A DNA stretch of 64,000 bases. Origin: CAZUDO01 sp964618895. Its GTDB lineage: Bacteria > Desulfobacterota > Binatia > DP-6. Made by a program: the position numbers and the translations under genes. Under the pieces are notes generated by a model. That model saw only the letters and a list, made by a program, of their open reading frames with translations, was not told where the DNA came from and searched no databases. Positions within the stretch are counted from its first letter, which is position 1; each line of letters starts with the position of its first letter. Positions 1-7,932 of the stretch are shown here, one piece after another. The stretch lies in assembly GCA_964618895.1 (NCBI GenBank), contig CAZUDO010000085.1:1-64000 (forward strand), given 5' to 3'.

Positions 1-1
1 G

Positions 2-202
2 CCTGTGCTGGCGGGCGAGGTGTTCGGGCCGCTCCGCGATCCCGCGCTTTTTCGGCAGGTGCGCCTCGATCCCGAAGCGCACACCCTGGTGTGGCCCAAC
101 GGTGCCGATCTCGATCCCGCCACGTTGCACGACTGGCCCGAGTCCGTAGTCGGGATAACCGGGGGTGTTGACGTAACGTCCCAAGTCGGACACCCGTTGT
201 AG
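2..202 (+). CDS. DUF2442 family protein, C-terminal part (cut by window edge)
   Basis: The reading frame is open from the first bases and stops at 200-202, so the start lies upstream of the window. The visible residues (VFGPLRDPALFRQVRLDPE followed by TLVWPNGADLDPATLHDWPE) match the C-terminal half of DUF2442 proteins, small proteins often found beside DUF4160 or other toxin-antitoxin genes. The last twenty or so residues do not look like the family and may be a drifted tail. No function is known for the family; a TA role is inference from its usual context and from the TA pair 800 bases downstream. Confidence 0.6.
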   Translation, partial: PVLAGEVFGPLRDPALFRQVRLDPEAHTLVWPNGADLDPATLHDWPESVVGITGGVDVTSQVGHPL

Positions 203-344
203 GCCCTTCTGCCCTTCCCGCGGCTCGCGCGGGGCGGATAGCGCCCCTTCGCTGTCACCGTGACGCGGGGCGTTGCAACCTTCCCTTTCGTCGTGCGCAC
301 GAACAGGGCCCGGGCAGGGTTGCCACCCCTGCCGCTGGACGAAC

Positions 345-860
345 TCCGTCACCGCGCCGCCCTGCCAGCCAGACGATGCGCACGCAATGGCGCTTCTCCT
401 CGGTGCGGAGCTGTACCTCGTCGATCAGCGCGCGCAGCAGCCGCTTGCGATCTCGCACCGTCGTCGTCGCCGCGTGCCAGACTGCGTCGTACTCGGCCTT
501 CTCGATCTGCAGCTGCCACGCCTGCGAGGCCGCCGCGCTCTCCTCCCGCATCTGCTCGCCAGCCAGCGCCGCGGCGTCGGCGCCAGCCGAGGCCGTCACC
601 GCCAGAAACGCCGCCACCACCGTCGCCTCGATCCGCTTGCCGCCGACCAGTTGGCACTCCGCCCCCGCGATCGGCAGCGCCGACAGCGGTACTGCAACGT
701 GCGCGCCGCCCGTTGGCCCCCGTAGCCGACGTCCATCCGGCGCCCGCAGTGGCCGCAGCGCGCCGGCCCCTGCAGCAGCGCGCGGCCGCGTCAGCCGGGG
801 GGCGCAGGGCGGGCGTTCGCGCGAAGCCGGGGGTGGGTGTGGACGCAACGCCGTACGGGA
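345..860 (-). pseudogene. Large serine recombinase, C-terminal remnant (frameshifted)
   Basis: Reading leftwards from about 860, the minus strand encodes RANARPAPPG, an in-frame TGA, then LLQGPARCGHCGRRMDVGYG and LQYRC: the recombinase zinc beta-ribbon. A frameshift then leads into GAECQLVGGKRIEATVV, a stretch with WQLQIEKAEYDAVWHA, and RDRKRLLRALIDEVQL, the helical region after the zinc ribbon in large serine recombinases. The catalytic serine domain is absent; its expected place is occupied by the TA pair starting at 981. The piece has one stop and at least one frameshift, so it is a dead relic of an integrative element. Family recognition is by motif order and is fairly secure; exact ends are not. 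Confidence 0.65.
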
Positions 861-944
861 TCCTGCCCGGGAACGGCGCCGGACGCGTGGTAGGGCCGGG
901 AAGGCATCGGCATCGGAGTCCACGGTACGTACGTACGCTCATGA

Positions 945-973
945 TTGACGTACGTATGAGGCTCGGATACCTT
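945..973 (+). promoter_or_regulatory. Probable promoter of the Phd/PIN pair
   Basis: TTGACG at 945-950 and TACCTT at 968-973 are separated by 17 bases and lie just upstream of the antitoxin start at 981. The -35 overlaps an inverted pair of TACGTACG/CGTACGTA blocks (925-957), a natural operator for autorepression by the antitoxin. The same combination with 17-base spacing (TTGACA, TACCTT) recurs at 51703-51731. Inference from sequence only. Confidence 0.4.
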
Positions 974-980
974 CACATGC

Positions 981-1208
981 ATGGCCACGAAGGTGACAGC
1001 GTCCAAGCTTCGCGAGAACGTCTATCGAATCCTGGACGAAGTGCTGGCGACCGGGAAACCCGTCGAGATCGATCGGAAGGGCCGGACGCTGAAGATCATC
1101 GCGTCGAATCCAACGAGCCGCCTCGCCGGCTTGAAGCGACGGCGCTACCTGCGTACGGAGCCGGACGACATCGTGCACATAGACTGGTCGCGTGGATGGC
1201 GGCCCTAA
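981..1208 (+). CDS. Type II antitoxin, Phd/YefM family
   Basis: A 75-residue protein beginning MATKVTASKLRENVYRILDEV, the N-terminal fold of Phd/YefM antitoxins, followed by a charged tail (PDDIVHIDW) of the kind that binds a PIN toxin. It should neutralise the PIN protein encoded next, whose start at 1196 overlaps its 3' end by 13 bases, and should repress its own promoter (945-973, with flanking inverted repeats). Intact and normal in length. A serine recombinase relic lies immediately upstream on the other strand, so the pair may have arrived with a mobile element. Confidence 0.85.
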   Translation: MATKVTASKLRENVYRILDEVLATGKPVEIDRKGRTLKIIASNPTSRLAGLKRRRYLRTEPDDIVHIDWSRGWRP

Positions 1209-1585
1209 CCTACCTCGACACGCACGTCGTGGCCTGGCTGTTCGCCGGGCGCAGCGACCTTCTTCCCCAACCGGCCAGGCATGCGATCGAAGTCGGGGAG
1301 CTGCGCATCAGTCCGATGGTGGTGCTGGAGCTCGAGTACCTGCACGAGATCGGCCGCACCACGCGCCCGGCCCACGCAGTCTGCACGGCGTTGTCGGCCG
1401 AGCTGGGCATTCGAGTGTGCGATACCCCCTGGGCGCAGATCGTCGAGATCTCCCTCGCACAGAAATGGACGCGAGACCCGTTCGACCGGCTGATCGTCGG
1501 GCACGCAGCGTTTCGGAAGAGCCTTCTGGTTACGAAGGATGCGACGATCCGGAAGCACTACACCCGAACGGTCTGGGCCACCTGA
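1196..1585 (+). CDS. PIN-domain ribonuclease toxin (VapC-like)
   Basis: This 129-residue protein opens with ALTYLDTHVVAWLF, which carries the first catalytic aspartate of PIN nucleases. VVLELEYLHEIG follows with the conserved glutamate, and RDPFDRLIVGHA carries the later acidic residues. PIN toxins are Mg-dependent RNases that cleave tRNA or rRNA sites when the antitoxin is lost. The ATG at 1196 overlaps the antitoxin gene, showing translational coupling. It appears intact. Target RNA cannot be predicted. Confidence 0.85.
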   Translation: MAALTYLDTHVVAWLFAGRSDLLPQPARHAIEVGELRISPMVVLELEYLHEIGRTTRPAHAVCTALSAELGIRVCDTPWAQIVEISLAQKWTRDPFDRLIVGHAAFRKSLLVTKDATIRKHYTRTVWAT

Positions 1586-1614
1586 CTCGCCGCGCCAGGG
1601 GACGGGGGGGCTGG

Positions 1615-1660
1615 GGAGCCCGTAGGCAGGACAACCCTGGAGGTGCCGAAAAAGATAGGG
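1615..1660 (-). repeat. Possible diverged inverted copy of the dispersed repeat
   Basis: On the minus strand this stretch reads close to the core of the repeat found at 21565-21665 and 24910-24995: GGGTTGTCCTGCCTAC here versus GGGTTATCCTGCCTAT there, followed outward by a similarly G-rich flank. Similarity is short (about 15 of 17 core bases) and could be chance. Confidence 0.3.
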
Positions 1661-1729
1661 CGCCGGCCTGTGGACCGGGGTGATCCGCGAACTCGGCGAG
1701 GCCGCCGGCCTGTGATAGGGGCTTCTCCC

Positions 1730-2941
1730 GTGCCCCTCTCGCCCGAGGCCCAGCTCGAGACGCTCCGGCGCGGCGCCGTCGAGCTGTTCTCCGAGGCCGA
1801 CCTGCTCGCCAAACTCCGCCGCGGGACGCCGTTGGTGGTGAAGGCCGGCTTCGACCCGACCGCACCCGACCTGCACCTGGGGCACACGGTCCTGCTCACC
1901 AAGATGCGGCAGTTCCAGGACCTCGGCCACCGCGTCGTCTTCCTGATCGGCGACTTCACCGGCCGCATCGGCGACCCGACCGGCCGCAGCAAGACGCGCC
2001 CGCCGCTTACCGAGGACGAGGTGCGGCAGAACGCCGACACCTACAAGCGCCAGGTGTTCAAGGTGCTGGACCCCGACAAGACCGTCATCGATTTCAACAG
2101 CCGCTGGCTGGCGCCGTTGACGGCCGCGGACGTGGTACGCCTCGCGTCCCAGTACACCCTCGCGCGCCTGCTCGAACGCGACGACTTCCGTACCCGCCTG
2201 CGCGACAACCAGCCCATCTCGACGCACGAGCTCCTCTATCCGCTCTTCCAGGCCTACGACTCGGTGCAGCTACGCGCCGACGTGGAGCTGGGCGGGCAGG
2301 ATCAGCTCCTGAACCTCCTGGTCGGGCGCGAGGTCATGGCCGGCTACGGCCTCGAGCGCCAGGTCGTGCTCACCACCCCGCTCCTCGAAGGCACCACCGC
2401 CACCGTCGTCGACGGGCGGCTCACCGGCGACAAGATGTCCAAGTCGCTCGGCAACTACGTCGGCATCGAGGAGCCGCCGAAGGACATCTACGGCAAGATC
2501 ATGTCGATCTCCGACGCCCTCATGTGGCGCTGGCTGGAGCTGCTCTCCACGCGCTCCACCGCCGACGTGGCGGCGCTACGCGCCGGGCATCCGAAAGCCG
2601 CCAAGCACGTGCTCGCGGAGGAGATCGTCACGCGCTACCACGGCGCCGACGCGGCACGGCACGAGCACGAGGCATTCGAGGCCGTGTTCGCCCGCCGGGG
2701 CGCCCCGGAGACGATCGACGAGCGGACGGTGGCGCTGCCCGAGGGCCAGCGCGAGCTCTACCGCGTGCTGGCGGCGGCCGGCCTGGCCAAGTCAGGCTCG
2801 GACGGGCGCCGGCTGGTGGCACAGGGGGCGGTGCAGATCGACGGCGAGCGCGCCACCGACCCGATGCGGGCGATGCCGGCCGGCGGCCCCTACCTCTTCA
2901 AAGTGGGGAAGCTCCGCTGGGCGCGGGTGACGGTGCAGTAG
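1730..2941 (+). CDS. tyrS: Tyrosyl-tRNA synthetase
   Basis: Charges tRNA-Tyr in the cytoplasm. The class I signature appears as DLHLGH near the N terminus (the HIGH motif) and as GDKMSKS (the KMSKS loop) in the second half. The central VELGGQDQLLNLLVGR region and the C-terminal S4 RNA-binding segment (SDGRRLVAQGAVQIDGERA) are present. The HLGH motif, short insert and S4 tail fit the TyrZ-like bacterial subgroup. GTG at 1730 gives 403 residues, the usual length; the frame stays open to a GTG at 1643 but that adds 29 unrelated low-complexity residues. The 3' end overlaps the converging bufC gene by 44 bases. An unambiguous housekeeping gene. Confidence 0.95.
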   Translation: MPLSPEAQLETLRRGAVELFSEADLLAKLRRGTPLVVKAGFDPTAPDLHLGHTVLLTKMRQFQDLGHRVVFLIGDFTGRIGDPTGRSKTRPPLTEDEVRQNADTYKRQVFKVLDPDKTVIDFNSRWLAPLTAADVVRLASQYTLARLLERDDFRTRLRDNQPISTHELLYPLFQAYDSVQLRADVELGGQDQLLNLLVGREVMAGYGLERQVVLTTPLLEGTTATVVDGRLTGDKMSKSLGNYVGIEEPPKDIYGKIMSISDALMWRWLELLSTRSTADVAALRAGHPKAAKHVLAEEIVTRYHGADAARHEHEAFEAVFARRGAPETIDERTVALPEGQRELYRVLAAAGLAKSGSDGRRLVAQGAVQIDGERATDPMRAMPAGGPYLFKVGKLRWARVTVQ

Positions 2942-3689
2942 TCTCGACGATCCCGTCCTCGATCCAGCGCAACAGGAGCGCGGCGGCCGCCTCCGGATCG
3001 TCGAATCCCTCGCACATGACCCCGAACGTCTCGCCCGCCCGCAGGTGCGCCAGCGCCGCCTCCTCATCGGCGGCCATGGGTGCGTGGAACACCTGGAGGC
3101 CCTGGCGCCAGACGCGGAGCGCGGTCCGCTCCGCGGCGCAGGTGGTATCGGCGTCGTCGCCCCACAAACGGTGCACTGGCCACGGGCTCTCCAGGACCTC
3201 GAGCGCCGCGATGGGCACGAAGCGGAGGCCGCTCCAGTCGTCGGGCGGGACGGCGAGCAGCGCGTCCAGGCCGAGCGGCGTCGGGTCCGGCGCGTCGAAC
3301 ACCGCCAGCCGCGCCCATTCGAGGCGCGCCAGGTCGGCCAGGAAGGGCATGCCCGGCTCCTCCGTGGCGAGGAAGGCGGCGAACGCCCGGCCCACGTAGC
3401 GGATCGACGGATGTTCCGAGGCATGGCGCGTCACGTACGCATGCGCCAGCGCGTGGAAGCGATCGTCGCCGAGGATCGTCACCACGCACGGGTAGTCCTC
3501 GCGCAGCACGTCGACGAGACGGGCCACGTACATACCGGCGTAGATGTCGAGCCGTTCGGCCGGGGTGAGCGCGGGCGACGGCTCGATGACCGCTAGCACC
3601 GGTGCGCCCGCGATCCCGTTCGGCGTGCTGATGGCGCGCCAGAACTGCTCCTGCAGCGTGCGGAGCGCGGGCTCAGGCCGAGAGCGCAC
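2898..3689 (-). CDS. bufC: BufC: DUF2063 partner of the bufferin-modifying enzyme
   Basis: A 263-residue DUF2063 (putative DNA-binding/RRE-like) protein: LQEQFWRAI at the start, then PAERLDIYAGMYVARLVDVLREDYP, the family hallmark. In bufferin operons this protein presents the precursor peptide to the DUF692 enzyme. It lies last in the bufA-bufB-bufC order and its start (GTG 3689) overlaps the end of bufB by 17 bases, so the two are translationally coupled; an in-frame GTG at 3704 is an alternative start. The 3' end runs 44 bases into converging tyrS. Role is from family knowledge; copper as target is inferred from characterised bufferins. Confidence 0.8.
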   Translation of the reverse strand: MRSRPEPALRTLQEQFWRAISTPNGIAGAPVLAVIEPSPALTPAERLDIYAGMYVARLVDVLREDYPCVVTILGDDRFHALAHAYVTRHASEHPSIRYVGRAFAAFLATEEPGMPFLADLARLEWARLAVFDAPDPTPLGLDALLAVPPDDWSGLRFVPIAALEVLESPWPVHRLWGDDADTTCAAERTALRVWRQGLQVFHAPMAADEEAALAHLRAGETFGVMCEGFDDPEAAAALLLRWIEDGIVETTAPSPAPSGASPL

Positions 3690-4518
3690 GCGCCTCCAAT
3701 ACACCGGCCTCGGCGGCGCGGGCACGCTCGGCCTCGGCCAGCACGTCGTCCAGGTCGGGGACGTCCTCGTCCCACTCGACCAGGCTGGATACGCGCCCGA
3801 AGCGCGCCACCGCGGTCCGGTAGAGCGCCCAGACGGCGTCGATGATCGGGCCGATGTGCGTATCGAGCAGGTGCGTGCCCTTGTCGGTGTGGCCGGCCAG
3901 GTGGACCTGGCCGACGCGCACACCCGGCACGCCGGCCAGGTACACCGCGGCGTCGAACCCGTGGTTGGCGGCACTCACGTAGATGTTGTTCACGTCGAGC
4001 AGGATGCCGCAGTCGGCCCGCTCGGCCACCGCGGTGAGGAACTCCCACTCGGGCATGGCCGAGTGGGTGAAGGTGACGTAGCTCGACACGTTCTCGACCA
4101 GGATGCGCCGCCCGAGCCGGTCCTGTACGCGGCCCACGCGCTCGACCACGTGCCCGAGCGCTTCTTCGGTGTACGGGAGCGGCAGCAGGTCGTGGGCGTA
4201 GTGACCGCCGATGCTGCCCCAGCAGAGATGGTCCGACACCCACGCCGGCTCGACCCGCGCCGCCAGCGCCGCCAGCTCGTCCAGGTAGCGGGCGTTCAAC
4301 GGATCCACCGACCCGAGCGACAGCGACACCCCGTGCAGCACCACCGGCGCCGTCGCCCGCGCCCGCTCCAGCACCGCCAGCGGGCGCCCGCCGCGCAGCA
4401 TGAAGTTCTCGGAGATGACCTCGAACCAGTCGGGACGTGCGGTCCCGTCGAGCACGCGCGGATAGTGCTGCGTGCGCAACCCGATGCCGTGACCCAGGTA
4501 GGGGAACGTGTCTGCCAT
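3673..4518 (-). CDS. bufB: BufB: DUF692 multinuclear non-haem iron oxidase (MNIO)
   Basis: This 281-residue TIM-barrel protein has the DUF692/MNIO signature. Candidate iron ligands lie in WVSDHLCW (His), LVENVSSY (Glu), ILLDVNNIYVSAANHGFD (Asp, Asn, His), QVHLAGH (two His) and SLVEWDED (Glu). MNIO enzymes use two or three irons and oxygen to convert cysteines of a precursor peptide into thiooxazole or oxazolone-type groups. The natural substrate is the Cys-rich peptide encoded 61 bases upstream. The frame is open further 5', but ATG 4518 (MADTFPYLGHGIGLR) is where family similarity begins. Confidence 0.88.
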   Translation of the reverse strand: MADTFPYLGHGIGLRTQHYPRVLDGTARPDWFEVISENFMLRGGRPLAVLERARATAPVVLHGVSLSLGSVDPLNARYLDELAALAARVEPAWVSDHLCWGSIGGHYAHDLLPLPYTEEALGHVVERVGRVQDRLGRRILVENVSSYVTFTHSAMPEWEFLTAVAERADCGILLDVNNIYVSAANHGFDAAVYLAGVPGVRVGQVHLAGHTDKGTHLLDTHIGPIIDAVWALYRTAVARFGRVSSLVEWDEDVPDLDDVLAEAERARAAEAGVLEARALSA

Positions 4519-4579
4519 CAGCGGACGACGACGGGCGACCCGGTCCCCCGGGTCGCCCGCCCGTACCCTACACGATGAA

Positions 4580-4834
4580 CTACTTGCCGGCGACGACCTT
4601 GCCGCCCTTCTTGGCGCATTCGTCAGCACTGGCCGTCGGTATGATGCCCTTGCCCTTGCACTCGTTCTGCCCCTTGCAGGTGTTGCCGGCCCCGGCGCAG
4701 GCTCCGTGGCCCTTGCAGGTATTGATGCCGGCACACTTGACGTCGCCGCCGGCCTTCTCGTCGGCCGCGGCCGCGATGCCGCCCGACAGGATCAGGGCCG
4801 CGGCGGCACTCGCGAGCAACATTCCCTTACGCAT
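4580..4834 (-). CDS. bufA: BufA: secreted Cys-rich bufferin precursor
   Basis: An 84-residue peptide with an N-terminal signal (MRKGMLLASAAAALILSGGIAAAA) that is retained in bufferins as a leader, then a core with six cysteines (residues 34, 40, 46, 53, 59, 73). The core shows the repeating CKG pattern CAGINTCKGHGAC and CKGQNECKGKG typical of BufA2-type bufferins. After oxidation of cysteines by BufB/BufC the product is exported and sequesters copper in the periplasm. A strong Shine-Dalgarno (GAGGAGG) precedes the ATG. No DoxX-like bufD gene is present. Identification is from pattern and operon context and is strong; the exact modification is not visible. Confidence 0.88.
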   Translation of the reverse strand: MRKGMLLASAAAALILSGGIAAAADEKAGGDVKCAGINTCKGHGACAGAGNTCKGQNECKGKGIIPTASADECAKKGGKVVAGK

Positions 4835-5016
4835 GGTGAGTCCTCCTCTGGTTGGTGGTTACGGCGCGTCCGTACGCCTTGGATGTCGCACCCCCGGCGA
4901 GATTTCAGGGAGGCTACGGGGGGCCCGCGATGCGCGGGGTCGGCAGCAACGCGTCGACCGCCAGCGCGACGTCGGGAACGACCGCGGGGGCGGGGTGAGC
5001 CATCACCGGCACGCTA

Positions 5017-6114
5017 TCACACCGCCAGGATCGTGCGGATGCCGCGGCTGGCACGCAGGTCGGCGAAGGCCTCGTTCACGTCCGCGAGCGGCCGGCGCGC
5101 GGTGATGAGGCCCTCCAGATCGAGTCGCCCGCCCTGCCAGAGCGCGATCAGGCGCGGAATCTCGCGCAGCGCGTTGCAGCTCCCGAGTGCGCAGCCGAGG
5201 AGCTTCTTCTCGCTGAGCGTGAACAGCGCCGCCGGCATGATGGTGATCGCGTCCTCGATCGGTGCCGCGCCGACGGCGACGGTCGTGCCGCCGTTCCGGG
5301 TGGCGCGGAGCCCGTCCTGCACCAGCGCGGCCCGGCCGACGGCATCGAAGGCGTAGTCCGCCCCCACGCCCGTCAGCTCCAGGGTGCGCGCCACCACGTC
5401 CTCGCTCGACGGGTCGAGCAGGTCGGTGGCACCGAAGTGCCGCGCCGCGGTGCGCCGCGCGGCGACCGGGTCGGCGGCGAGGATGCGCGCCGCGCCCGCG
5501 ATGCGCGCGCCCTGTACGATGCTCATGCCGACGCCGCCCAGCCCCATGACCAACACCGTCGCGCCTTCCTCGACCCGCGCGGTGTTGAGCACCGCGCCCA
5601 CGCCGGTCTGCACCGCGCAGCCGATCACGCACGCGACCTCCAGCGGTACGTCGGCGGGGATCTTCACGGCTCCGGTGGCCGCCGTGACGACGTATTCGCC
5701 GAACGCGCCCAGGCCGACGCCCCGGAAGACCGTCGTGCCGCCGCGCGAGAGACCGGTCGAGCCGTCGGGGAAGGTGTTGGTCTGGATGGCGGCGGCGTTG
5801 ATGCACACGCCCGGCTCGCCGCGGACGCAGAAGTAGCACGTCCCGCACGGCGGCAGGGCGGTCAGAACGACGTGGTCGCCCGGGGCGAGGCTGCTCACGT
5901 CCGGGCCCACGGCGTCGATCACGCCCGCGGCTTCGTGACCGAGGACGATCGGCGTCGGGCACGGGAACACGCCGTCGGCGAGGCTCAGGTCGGAATGACA
6001 GACCCCGCAGTGCGTGACACGGACGCGTACCTGCCCGGCGCGCGGCGGGGCGATCTCGACGTCGTCGCGGACGACGAGCGGCTTCCCCTGCTCCTCGACC
6101 AGCGCCGCCCTCAT
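5017..6114 (-). CDS. Zinc-dependent alcohol dehydrogenase (class III-like MDR)
   Basis: A 365-residue medium-chain dehydrogenase. Catalytic zinc ligands are in THCGVCHSD, LGHEAAG and IGCAVQTGVG; the structural zinc loop is PPCGTCYFCVRGEPGVC; the NAD-binding Rossmann motif is VMGLGGVGMSIV. The family oxidises alcohols or aldehyde adducts (FrmA/AdhC, NDMA-dependent relatives); the substrate cannot be read from sequence. The start is the ATG at 6114 (MRAALVEEQGKPL). It shares much sequence with the enzyme at 14990-16066, suggesting an old duplication. It stands alone, divergent from the coiled-coil gene at 6211. Confidence 0.88.
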   Translation of the reverse strand: MRAALVEEQGKPLVVRDDVEIAPPRAGQVRVRVTHCGVCHSDLSLADGVFPCPTPIVLGHEAAGVIDAVGPDVSSLAPGDHVVLTALPPCGTCYFCVRGEPGVCINAAAIQTNTFPDGSTGLSRGGTTVFRGVGLGAFGEYVVTAATGAVKIPADVPLEVACVIGCAVQTGVGAVLNTARVEEGATVLVMGLGGVGMSIVQGARIAGAARILAADPVAARRTAARHFGATDLLDPSSEDVVARTLELTGVGADYAFDAVGRAALVQDGLRATRNGGTTVAVGAAPIEDAITIMPAALFTLSEKKLLGCALGSCNALREIPRLIALWQGGRLDLEGLITARRPLADVNEAFADLRASRGIRTILAV

Positions 6115-6210
6115 CGTGCCACCGTGCACTCGATCTTCATGCCCGCACGGGCTATCACGGCCGCCGTCCCGTCTGTCAAACAACGCCCCGGAGTAGCGTA
6201 GAACCCACCG

Positions 6211-7410
6211 ATGCCCCTGCTCGCCCCCCTCACCCCCGACCAGCAGGCCACCTTTCTCGTGGTGTCGGTGCCGGAGCCCGCACTGCGCAAACTGGTCGGC
6301 CGGCTCGGCACGGCGCCGCCCGGCACGCGCCTTGACGCCGTCTCGGTGTGGGAGCTGGCCGACTCGCTGGTCGACTACTACGCCGAGGACGCCGAGGTGG
6401 CGACCGCGGTCGACAAGATGCTCCGCAAAACCCTCGGCCCCTCCCCGCTCGCCCCCGCACTGGAGGCCGCGGGGGGCGCGCAGGCGGTGACCGCGCTCCT
6501 GCTCGAGTCGCGCGATCCCGCACGGGAGGTCGCGTGGGCCCTCCTGTCGGCGGCCACCGAGAACGCCGGACCGCTCGCCGCGACACTCGTGCAGACGATC
6601 ATCGCCGAGTACGACCAGGCCGACACCAGCGCGCGCGAGCAGGCGGAGCACGAGCCGGAGCAGGCGGCGCCGGCGCCGGAACAGGACGACGCCGCGCGGC
6701 GCGCCGCCGACCTGGAGAGAGAAGCGGCGCGTGCGCGCGGGCAGCACGCGCGCGCCGTGAAGCGTGCCGCCACCATAAAGGAACGCGTGGTCGAGCTGGA
6801 GCGGACGGTCGCGGATGCCCGGCGCGCGGCCCGGATCGCGGAAGAGCAACGCGACACCATCGCCAGCGAGCGCGACCGGCTCCGCGACGAGAAGGATGAG
6901 CTCCGTACCCGGCTCAAGGCGGGCACGGCGGCGGAAGTCATGCGCCTCGGCGAGGAGCTCGAGGCGGCACGCCGGCGCGAGCGCGCCCTGGCGGAGGATC
7001 TCGACGAGGCACGCGGCGAGGTCTCGACGCTCGCCACGCGGCTCCGGGCCGTCGAGCAGACGGCGCGCCCGCGCCCGGCGGGCGATGCCGCGGAGAACGC
7101 TCCGGTCGCGAGCGAGGGTGCCACCTGGCACCTCCCCGTGTTCACGGCCGAGTACTACGACTCGCTACGGGGCTGGGACCGGCGCATCGTGCGCAGCGCG
7201 TTCGAGAAGGCGCACCGGCTGGCCGAGGACTGGCGCCATCCGAGCCTGCGCGCGATCCCGCTGGAGGGGCTGCCCGAGTACTATCGGCTGCGGGTTGCGA
7301 CCGACGTGCGGCTGATCTACCGCCTGGGCGAAGGCGGCCGGGTGGAGCTGTTATCGTTGATCGATCGCGAGGACCTGCCGCGCTACATCCGGAACGTTCG
7401 CAACGCCTGA
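6211..7410 (+). CDS. Coiled-coil protein with C-terminal RelE/ParE-like domain
   Basis: A 399-residue fusion. Residues 1-135 form a predicted alpha-helical domain without recognised family. Residues 140-285 are a long Ala/Arg/Glu-rich heptad region (coiled coil). Residues 308-397 (FTAEYYDSLRGWDRRIVRSA, LEGLPEYYRLRVATDVRLIYR, DREDLPRYIR) match RelE/ParE-type toxin folds. Stand-alone RelE toxins are about 90 residues and paired with an antitoxin; here no antitoxin gene follows, so the long N-terminal part may silence or target the nuclease-like domain. Whether catalytic residues remain is unclear. A DUF433 antitoxin-like remnant and a separate RelE/Phd pair lie just downstream. Confidence 0.7.
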   Translation: MPLLAPLTPDQQATFLVVSVPEPALRKLVGRLGTAPPGTRLDAVSVWELADSLVDYYAEDAEVATAVDKMLRKTLGPSPLAPALEAAGGAQAVTALLLESRDPAREVAWALLSAATENAGPLAATLVQTIIAEYDQADTSAREQAEHEPEQAAPAPEQDDAARRAADLEREAARARGQHARAVKRAATIKERVVELERTVADARRAARIAEEQRDTIASERDRLRDEKDELRTRLKAGTAAEVMRLGEELEAARRRERALAEDLDEARGEVSTLATRLRAVEQTARPRPAGDAAENAPVASEGATWHLPVFTAEYYDSLRGWDRRIVRSAFEKAHRLAEDWRHPSLRAIPLEGLPEYYRLRVATDVRLIYRLGEGGRVELLSLIDREDLPRYIRNVRNA

Positions 7411-7637
7411 CCCGCACCCGTGAGCATCTCGTCGCCGCATGACGCGAAGGCACTGCTCTCGCGCCGGTCGGCCAGCTCGGCGGCGAAGCGCAGCACCTCC
7501 GGGACGCTCTCGCGCGGGAACTCGGAGTACTCGCGTTCGATGTCCTCATGGAACATGCCTTCGGCAAGCTCACCTGAGCCGAGGGCCGGAGCTCCCTTCT
7601 CGGTTCGCCTGCCATTGATCTCGCTGCAGCGATCTGG
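7383..7637 (-). pseudogene. DUF433 antitoxin-like remnant
   Basis: A minus-strand open frame with no ATG near its beginning encodes ELAEGMFHEDIEREYSEFPR followed by ESVPEVLRFAAELADRRE. This matches the second half of DUF433 antitoxins (helix, EEIEAEYP-like turn, LRFAAEL helix). The first half is unrecognisable and the region is squeezed between two plus-strand genes. Probably a decayed antitoxin; its usual PIN-like partner is missing. Confidence 0.4.
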
Positions 7638-7653
7638 CTAGGATATAGCCAGA

Positions 7654-7932
7654 ATGCGCCGCGACATCATTCTGGCCCCGGAAGCGGCCGCGGACCTCCA
7701 GGCGCTGAGGATGGAGAGACATCTGCGTCACGAACCAACCAAGACCAGTCGCAGCCGCATCAAACGGCTCAAGGGAGTGCAACGCCCGCAGTACCGATTG
7801 CGTGTGGAGGACATCCGCATCTTCTACGACGTCAGGGATGACGCGGTGGAGGTTCTGGCGATTGTATCGAAATCCGGAGCTGCGGCATGGTTGAAGCGGT
7901 GCGCCAGGATGGCACCCGAGGAGGACCAATGA
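7654..7932 (+). CDS. RelE/ParE family toxin
   Basis: A 92-residue protein with the RelE/ParE layout: RDIILAPEAAADLQAL at the start, an Arg-rich helix (RSRIKRLKGVQRPQYRLRVEDIRIFYDV) and a C-terminal strand AVEVLAIVSK. RelE toxins cleave mRNA on the ribosome. The gene precedes its antitoxin, the reverse of the common order, and its TGA overlaps the antitoxin ATG (ATGA at 7929-7932). It appears intact. Confidence 0.82.
   Translation: MRRDIILAPEAAADLQALRMERHLRHEPTKTSRSRIKRLKGVQRPQYRLRVEDIRIFYDVRDDAVEVLAIVSKSGAAAWLKRCARMAPEEDQ

Noticed and set aside
255..923. 222-codon minus-strand frame as an intact gene
   Set aside because: Only parts in two frames match the serine recombinase family, so it is a frameshifted relic rather than a gene.
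2895..3974. Longer start for bufC at 3974
   Set aside because: Residues before 3689 overlap bufB in another frame and do not resemble DUF2063.
4519..4734. Longer start for bufB at 4734
   Set aside because: The extra 72 residues are an antisense-like shadow of bufA; homology begins at 4518.
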